A stretch of DNA of 10,431 nucleotides from Caldimonas sp. (GTDB lineage Bacteria; Pseudomonadota; Gammaproteobacteria; Burkholderiales; Burkholderiaceae_C). Shown in pieces: positions 7,831 through 10,431 of the stretch. The position numbers were made by a program, and so were the translations under genes. The stretch covers positions 1 to 10,431 of the forward strand of contig JASLGD010000169.1 in NCBI GenBank assembly GCA_030150305.1, given 5' to 3'. Position 1 is the stretch's first letter. Each line of letters begins with the position of its first letter. Below the pieces are notes generated by a model that saw only the letters and a list, made by a program, of their open reading frames with translations, had not been told where the DNA came from and searched no databases.

Positions 7831-7853
7831 CGTGGGCCTTTCGCGAGTTCCGC

Positions 7854-8384
7854 GTGTCCCGAGAACCTCTGACGACCGGCTTCTTCGGCAAGATCCCGGC
7901 AGCCGACGGCTTCGTGAGCTGGAACCTGCCCAAGATCTTCATCGACCGTTGGGAGCGCTGGATGTCGACCGAGCTCGACGCGCGGCCCGACGAAGGCGAT
8001 TTCGATTCACGCGCCTGGCGCTTCAGCGTGCGCGGAGGAATCTTCGGTGAGCAGGCGGCGAGCGGAGTCTGGCGGATGAGCCGCGACAGCGTCGGCCGGC
8101 GGTTTCCGTTCGTCGTCGCGGGCCTCGGAACGCCGCCCGACCCTTCGGATGCATGGTTCGAGCAGATCGCCGGCGTCGTCGAGGGGACGGTCGAGCGCTT
8201 CCAGACGCAGCAGTGGGCTGCGCGACGGATCGGCGGGCTGCAGCCGGCGAGCGTGTGCGGGGCCGGCCGCATCAGCTTCTGGCTCGACGACTGGGAGGTG
8301 ATGGAGGTCGCCTTCGCGGACATTCACGATCTGGCGGCGAACGGACTGCCGACGATGCGCGCCGAACGACCGGTCGTGGGCTAG
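7854..8384 (+). CDS. Short, divergent TagF-like protein (second TagF copy)
   Basis: The 176-residue product matches TagF in its N-terminal domain: TTGFFGKIPAADGFVSWNLP (7-26), DRWERWMSTEL (31-41), AWRFSVRGGIFG (54-65) and GVWRMSRDSVGRRFPFVVAG (71-90), which align with residues 17-99 of the TagF at 3066-3770. It is shorter by nearly 60 residues and the C-terminal WW/GLP block is weak (ISFWLDDWEV, then GLP at 164-166). The TagF signature GDF reads DGF. The start is uncertain: GTG 7854 gives a product that begins just before the conserved region, as TagF proteins do; ATG 7770 would add 28 residues without similarity and would lie upstream of the TAATAT box. It is first in the operon and ends 2 bp before the effector candidate, so it may act on that cassette rather than on the core machine (inference). 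Confidence 0.85.
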   Translation: MSREPLTTGFFGKIPAADGFVSWNLPKIFIDRWERWMSTELDARPDEGDFDSRAWRFSVRGGIFGEQAASGVWRMSRDSVGRRFPFVVAGLGTPPDPSDAWFEQIAGVVEGTVERFQTQQWAARRIGGLQPASVCGAGRISFWLDDWEVMEVAFADIHDLAANGLPTMRAERPVVG

Positions 8385-8386
8385 CC

Positions 8387-9193
8387 ATGTCCAACAGCGT
8401 CTACGCCAACAGCATGGGCCTCTTCCACACGGGAAGCGGCGGGCAGGGAACCGCGCCCGGCGACGTCTGCCTCAGTCCGCCGCCGCCCCCGGCCGGACCC
8501 GTGCCGATCCCCTACGTCAACATGCTCTCGGCGAGCGACCTCAGCAAGGGCAGCAAGACCGTCAAGGTGCAAGGCAACCCCACCGCGCTGGAAGACGCCT
8601 CGGAGATCGCGACCAGCAGCGGCGACGAGGCCGGCACGCAAGGTGGCAACGTCATCACCCACAAGACGAAGGGCAAGGGCACGTTCCAGCTTTGGTCTTT
8701 CGACGTCAAGTTCGAAGGCAAGGGCGTCTGCCGCAACGGAGATCCGCTCGGGCAAGCGTGCGCGTCGACCCCGTTCGGCATCATCGATCCGAGCGCCATC
8801 GTCGATATCGCAGTGATCGTCGGCGACGATTTCGGAAAGCCATGCCCCGAAGACAAGAAGAACGCTCCGCAGACGGCCACCAACGAGAAGCAGCGGGAGA
8901 GCGTCCGCGGCGGACCGTGCTGGTCGTGCGGAGCGAAGACCAACAAGGGAACGTACAAGTCGGGCAAGAAGTTCGACAAGGGCGATCGGTTCGTTGCGGA
9001 CCACCAGCCGCCGCAATCGGCGGTCTGGGCGATGGGCGGCTGCCACAACGAGGAAAAGTTCAACGAGTGGAAGAAGTCCAACGAGGCCGTCAAGCCGCAC
9101 TGCACGACGTGCTCGAACAACCAGGGCCAGGTGATGCGCGACAACCAGGGAAAGAGCGTCCTCGAATATCTCGCGCTGGGGTGGCCGGGATAA
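8387..9193 (+). CDS. DUF4150 PAAR-like protein with C-terminal DHQPP/Cys-pair nuclease-like domain; candidate T6SS effector
   Basis: DUF4150 domains are PAAR-like tips that sit on VgrG and carry toxins out of the cell. Residues 1-125 fit that family: APGDVCLSPPPPPAGPVPIP (23-42), SKGSKTVKVQGNP (53-65), SSGDEAGTQGG (77-87) and SFDVKFEGKGVCRNGD (104-119). Residues 126-176 are a linker. The C-terminal part has GPCWSCG (176-182), KGDRFVADHQPP (198-209), GGCH (217-220) and KPHCTTCSNNQG (236-247). Two CxxC pairs around a DH motif suggest a zinc-bound HNH/treble-clef-type nuclease toxin with D205/H206 as candidate catalytic residues; this is inference from the motif, not a family match I can prove. 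No signal peptide or membrane segment is seen. The ATG is 2 bp after the TagF-like stop. The gene has 23 lysines in 268 residues, and its lower GC hints at separate acquisition. It is followed by two small paralogous genes. Confidence 0.85.
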   Translation: MSNSVYANSMGLFHTGSGGQGTAPGDVCLSPPPPPAGPVPIPYVNMLSASDLSKGSKTVKVQGNPTALEDASEIATSSGDEAGTQGGNVITHKTKGKGTFQLWSFDVKFEGKGVCRNGDPLGQACASTPFGIIDPSAIVDIAVIVGDDFGKPCPEDKKNAPQTATNEKQRESVRGGPCWSCGAKTNKGTYKSGKKFDKGDRFVADHQPPQSAVWAMGGCHNEEKFNEWKKSNEAVKPHCTTCSNNQGQVMRDNQGKSVLEYLALGWPG

Positions 9194-9199
9194 CGGGAC

Positions 9200-9652
9200 A
9201 TGTCGCTGCAGGCGCTCTACGACGAGGTCCTCGACCGCTACGCGACCGAGCTCGCATCCGCGCGTGCGGATGCGCTCGCGTGGTGGGCAGGGCTCCTCAT
9301 CCGCGAGATCGCGACCGGGCACGACAAGGCGGGGGCGCAGCATCGCTGCCGGATGCGCTGGCCCATGGGGCCGACTTCCCACCCACGTGTGATCGAGGTC
9401 TATCGTCGACACTTCCTCGCGATCGGCGCCATCAACGACGAGTTTCTGGAGCGCGAAGATGCGGGTCCCGGATTCAACGATCCGAGCCTCTGGCTGCAAC
9501 ACGCCGACGCTGAAGAAGAGGAGGGGCTCGTCTCCCAGCCGGCGCTCCTCCTCTTCGAGGGGCTGGGCACCCGCGACGCGGAGTTACAGGACTTCATGCG
9601 CTATTTCGTCTTCGTCCCGATCGGCCTCGACCGCGACGGCGTGTGGTGCTGA
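9200..9652 (+). CDS. Small acidic hypothetical protein A; candidate immunity or partner protein of the DUF4150 effector
   Basis: I do not recognise this 150-residue protein. It looks soluble, helical and acidic (an EEEE run at residues 110-113), with no signal peptide or membrane segment, as expected for a cytoplasmic partner of a nuclease. The ATG is 6 bp after the effector stop, with a weak GGGAT about 8 nt upstream. It is a distant paralogue of the next gene: LDRYATEL...WWAGLL (11-33) matches FDRYVTDL...WWNGMV there, and PIGLDRDGVWC at the very end matches PVGIDAEGRWC. Position directly behind a toxin candidate is the classical place for an immunity gene, but a chaperone or loading role is equally compatible with the sequence. 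Its last bases overlap the start of the next gene. Confidence 0.65.
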   Translation: MSLQALYDEVLDRYATELASARADALAWWAGLLIREIATGHDKAGAQHRCRMRWPMGPTSHPRVIEVYRRHFLAIGAINDEFLEREDAGPGFNDPSLWLQHADAEEEEGLVSQPALLLFEGLGTRDAELQDFMRYFVFVPIGLDRDGVWC

Positions 9653-10149
9653 CGGCGAGCCAGGTGGACCGTCCGCTGATCTTCCATGACGTCGCGCTGG
9701 GCGCCAGCAGACTGATGGCGCAACCGCGCGACCTGCCTCTCGGCGCGGTCGCGGAGATGCCGCTGAAGCAGGCGCCGCCGGCGCATCGCGATCTCTTCGA
9801 CCGCTATGTCACGGACCTCGAGGTGGCGGCCACCGTCGCGATCGACTGGTGGAACGGGATGGTGCGGCTCTCGATGGCCGAGGGGCTCGAGGAGAAAGAA
9901 GCCATTCGCGCCAACTACGAAGCGCGCCCCGCTGCAGTCGCCTCCCGGCCAGAGGTTGTCTTTGCCGTGCGCGACTACTGGCTCAGGACCATCGCCCTCA
10001 ACGAAGCAGGTGAAACGAACCCTGGCGTTGCGCCTCAGTCGCTTCTCCTCGGATGGCTTGCCGAAGCCGGCCACGATCGCCTGTACGGCGTCCTCACGTC
10101 GATGCCGTACTGGCCGGTCGGCATCGACGCCGAAGGCAGGTGGTGCTGA
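9643..10149 (+). CDS. Small hypothetical protein B, paralogue of protein A; candidate second immunity or partner protein
   Basis: The product has 168 residues from GTG 9643 (GTG 9646 is adjacent and equally possible; ACG 9652 and ATG 9715 are further options). I do not recognise the family. From about residue 46 it follows protein A: HRDLFDRYVTDLE, IDWWNGMV, a shared VAPQSLLL/VSQPALLL block near the end, and a terminal WPVGIDAEGRWC. The first 45 residues have no counterpart in A. The start overlaps the 3' end of A by 7-10 bp and there is no good Shine-Dalgarno, so it probably depends on translation of A. Its stop overlaps the next ATG as TGATG. Candidate jobs are duplicated immunity, or immunity plus chaperone. 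The N-terminus is uncertain. Confidence 0.62.
   Translation: MVLTASQVDRPLIFHDVALGASRLMAQPRDLPLGAVAEMPLKQAPPAHRDLFDRYVTDLEVAATVAIDWWNGMVRLSMAEGLEEKEAIRANYEARPAAVASRPEVVFAVRDYWLRTIALNEAGETNPGVAPQSLLLGWLAEAGHDRLYGVLTSMPYWPVGIDAEGRWC
10138..10143 (+). promoter_or_regulatory. Ribosome binding site of the DUF2169 gene
   Basis: AGGTGG lies 5 nt before the ATG at 10149, one mismatch from AGGAGG. It is the clearest Shine-Dalgarno I see before any gene in the window and it supports the start that overlaps the upstream stop. The equivalent place before gene B reads GTGTGG. Confidence 0.5.
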
Positions 10150-10431
10150 TGGCGTTTGCCGTGCTCCTGCACAACCGGACGCCGTTCCGAGTCGCGACGC
10201 ACGTGCAGGTGGACGCCGAGGGCCAGGAGCGTCTGGTCATCATGCTGTCCGCGAGCTTCGCGGCGGGCGACGACGGTCAGCTCGCCCCGGCCGACGAACA
10301 GGTGCCGGTGATGCTGGGCGATGTGCCATTCGGCGACCCCACTCTGTCATCGACCCGCTACGAGGCCGACATCGCGCCCGAGAAGCCCGCCTGCGAAGTC
10401 ATCGTGAACGGCAGCGCCCATGCCCCGGAGG
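10149..10431 (+). CDS. DUF2169 family protein, candidate T6SS effector adaptor, 3' truncated by window edge
   Basis: Only the first 94 residues are inside the window. They begin MAFAVLLHNRTPFRVATHVQ, then show the DUF2169 pattern: a central strand pair (LVIMLSASFAA), LAPADEQVPVMLGD, SSTRYEADIAPEKPACEV and a G-x-AHAP end at the edge. DUF2169 proteins occur beside T6SS spike and effector genes; in Agrobacterium one (Atu3641) is needed to load the Tde2 nuclease effector onto its VgrG/PAAR, so an adaptor role for the DUF4150 protein at 8387-9193 is likely (inference from family and position). The ATG overlaps the stop of gene B (TGATG), and a good ribosome site precedes it. Full length and any C-terminal domain cannot be seen. 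Confidence 0.9.
   Translation, partial: MAFAVLLHNRTPFRVATHVQVDAEGQERLVIMLSASFAAGDDGQLAPADEQVPVMLGDVPFGDPTLSSTRYEADIAPEKPACEVIVNGSAHAPE

Noticed and set aside
7488..7853. Upstream extension of the short TagF-like gene to 7488 or to ATG 7770
   Set aside because: The 7488 form would run through the FHA coding region of tagH, and neither extension has TagF similarity. Family members start just before the GKxP block, which fits GTG 7854.

Overview
The window is part of a type VI secretion system (T6SS) locus from a high-GC Gram-negative bacterium. The GC-rich codon use, the tssM-tagF order and the tagH type suggest a proteobacterium, perhaps a betaproteobacterium, but nothing here fixes the genus. 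There are ten protein genes in three blocks. Both window edges cut a gene, and no RNA gene, insertion sequence or CRISPR array was seen. Gaps between genes are tiny except for one divergent promoter region (7712-7853).

Block 1 (+ strand, 3-3770) holds the 3' part of tssM, the inner-membrane NTPase-like core component, and tagF, a post-translational regulator. Block 2 (- strand, 7711 down to 3795) reads tagH (FHA scaffold), then a PP2C phosphatase of the PppA/Stp type, then a TPR-methyltransferase of unknown role. Spacing is 8 and 12-24 bp, so it looks like one operon, and it converges on block 1 with 24 bp between the stops. Together tagF, tagH and the phosphatase form the known threonine-phosphorylation/Fha control layer of T6SS. 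The cognate PpkA-type kinase is not in the window.

Block 3 (+ strand, 7854 to the edge) is a tightly packed accessory operon. It starts with a second, short and divergent TagF-like gene. Next comes a DUF4150 (PAAR-like) protein with a C-terminal Cys-pair/DHQPP region resembling an HNH-type nuclease toxin. Two small, overlapping genes follow that are distant paralogues of each other and are candidate immunity or chaperone proteins. The block ends with the start of a DUF2169 protein, a family known as T6SS effector adaptors. I read it as an effector-delivery cassette: spike-tip toxin, duplicated partner genes and adaptor, led by its own TagF variant. The toxin-immunity assignment is inference.

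The most interesting points are the candidate effector, the tandem paralogues whose shared 20-bp 3' junctions suggest a duplication with loss of an ATG start, the DGF-for-GDF change in the short TagF, the His-to-Gln change in the FHA motif of TagH, the repeated D-P-[FL] motif in the TagH linker, and the methyltransferase in the regulatory operon.
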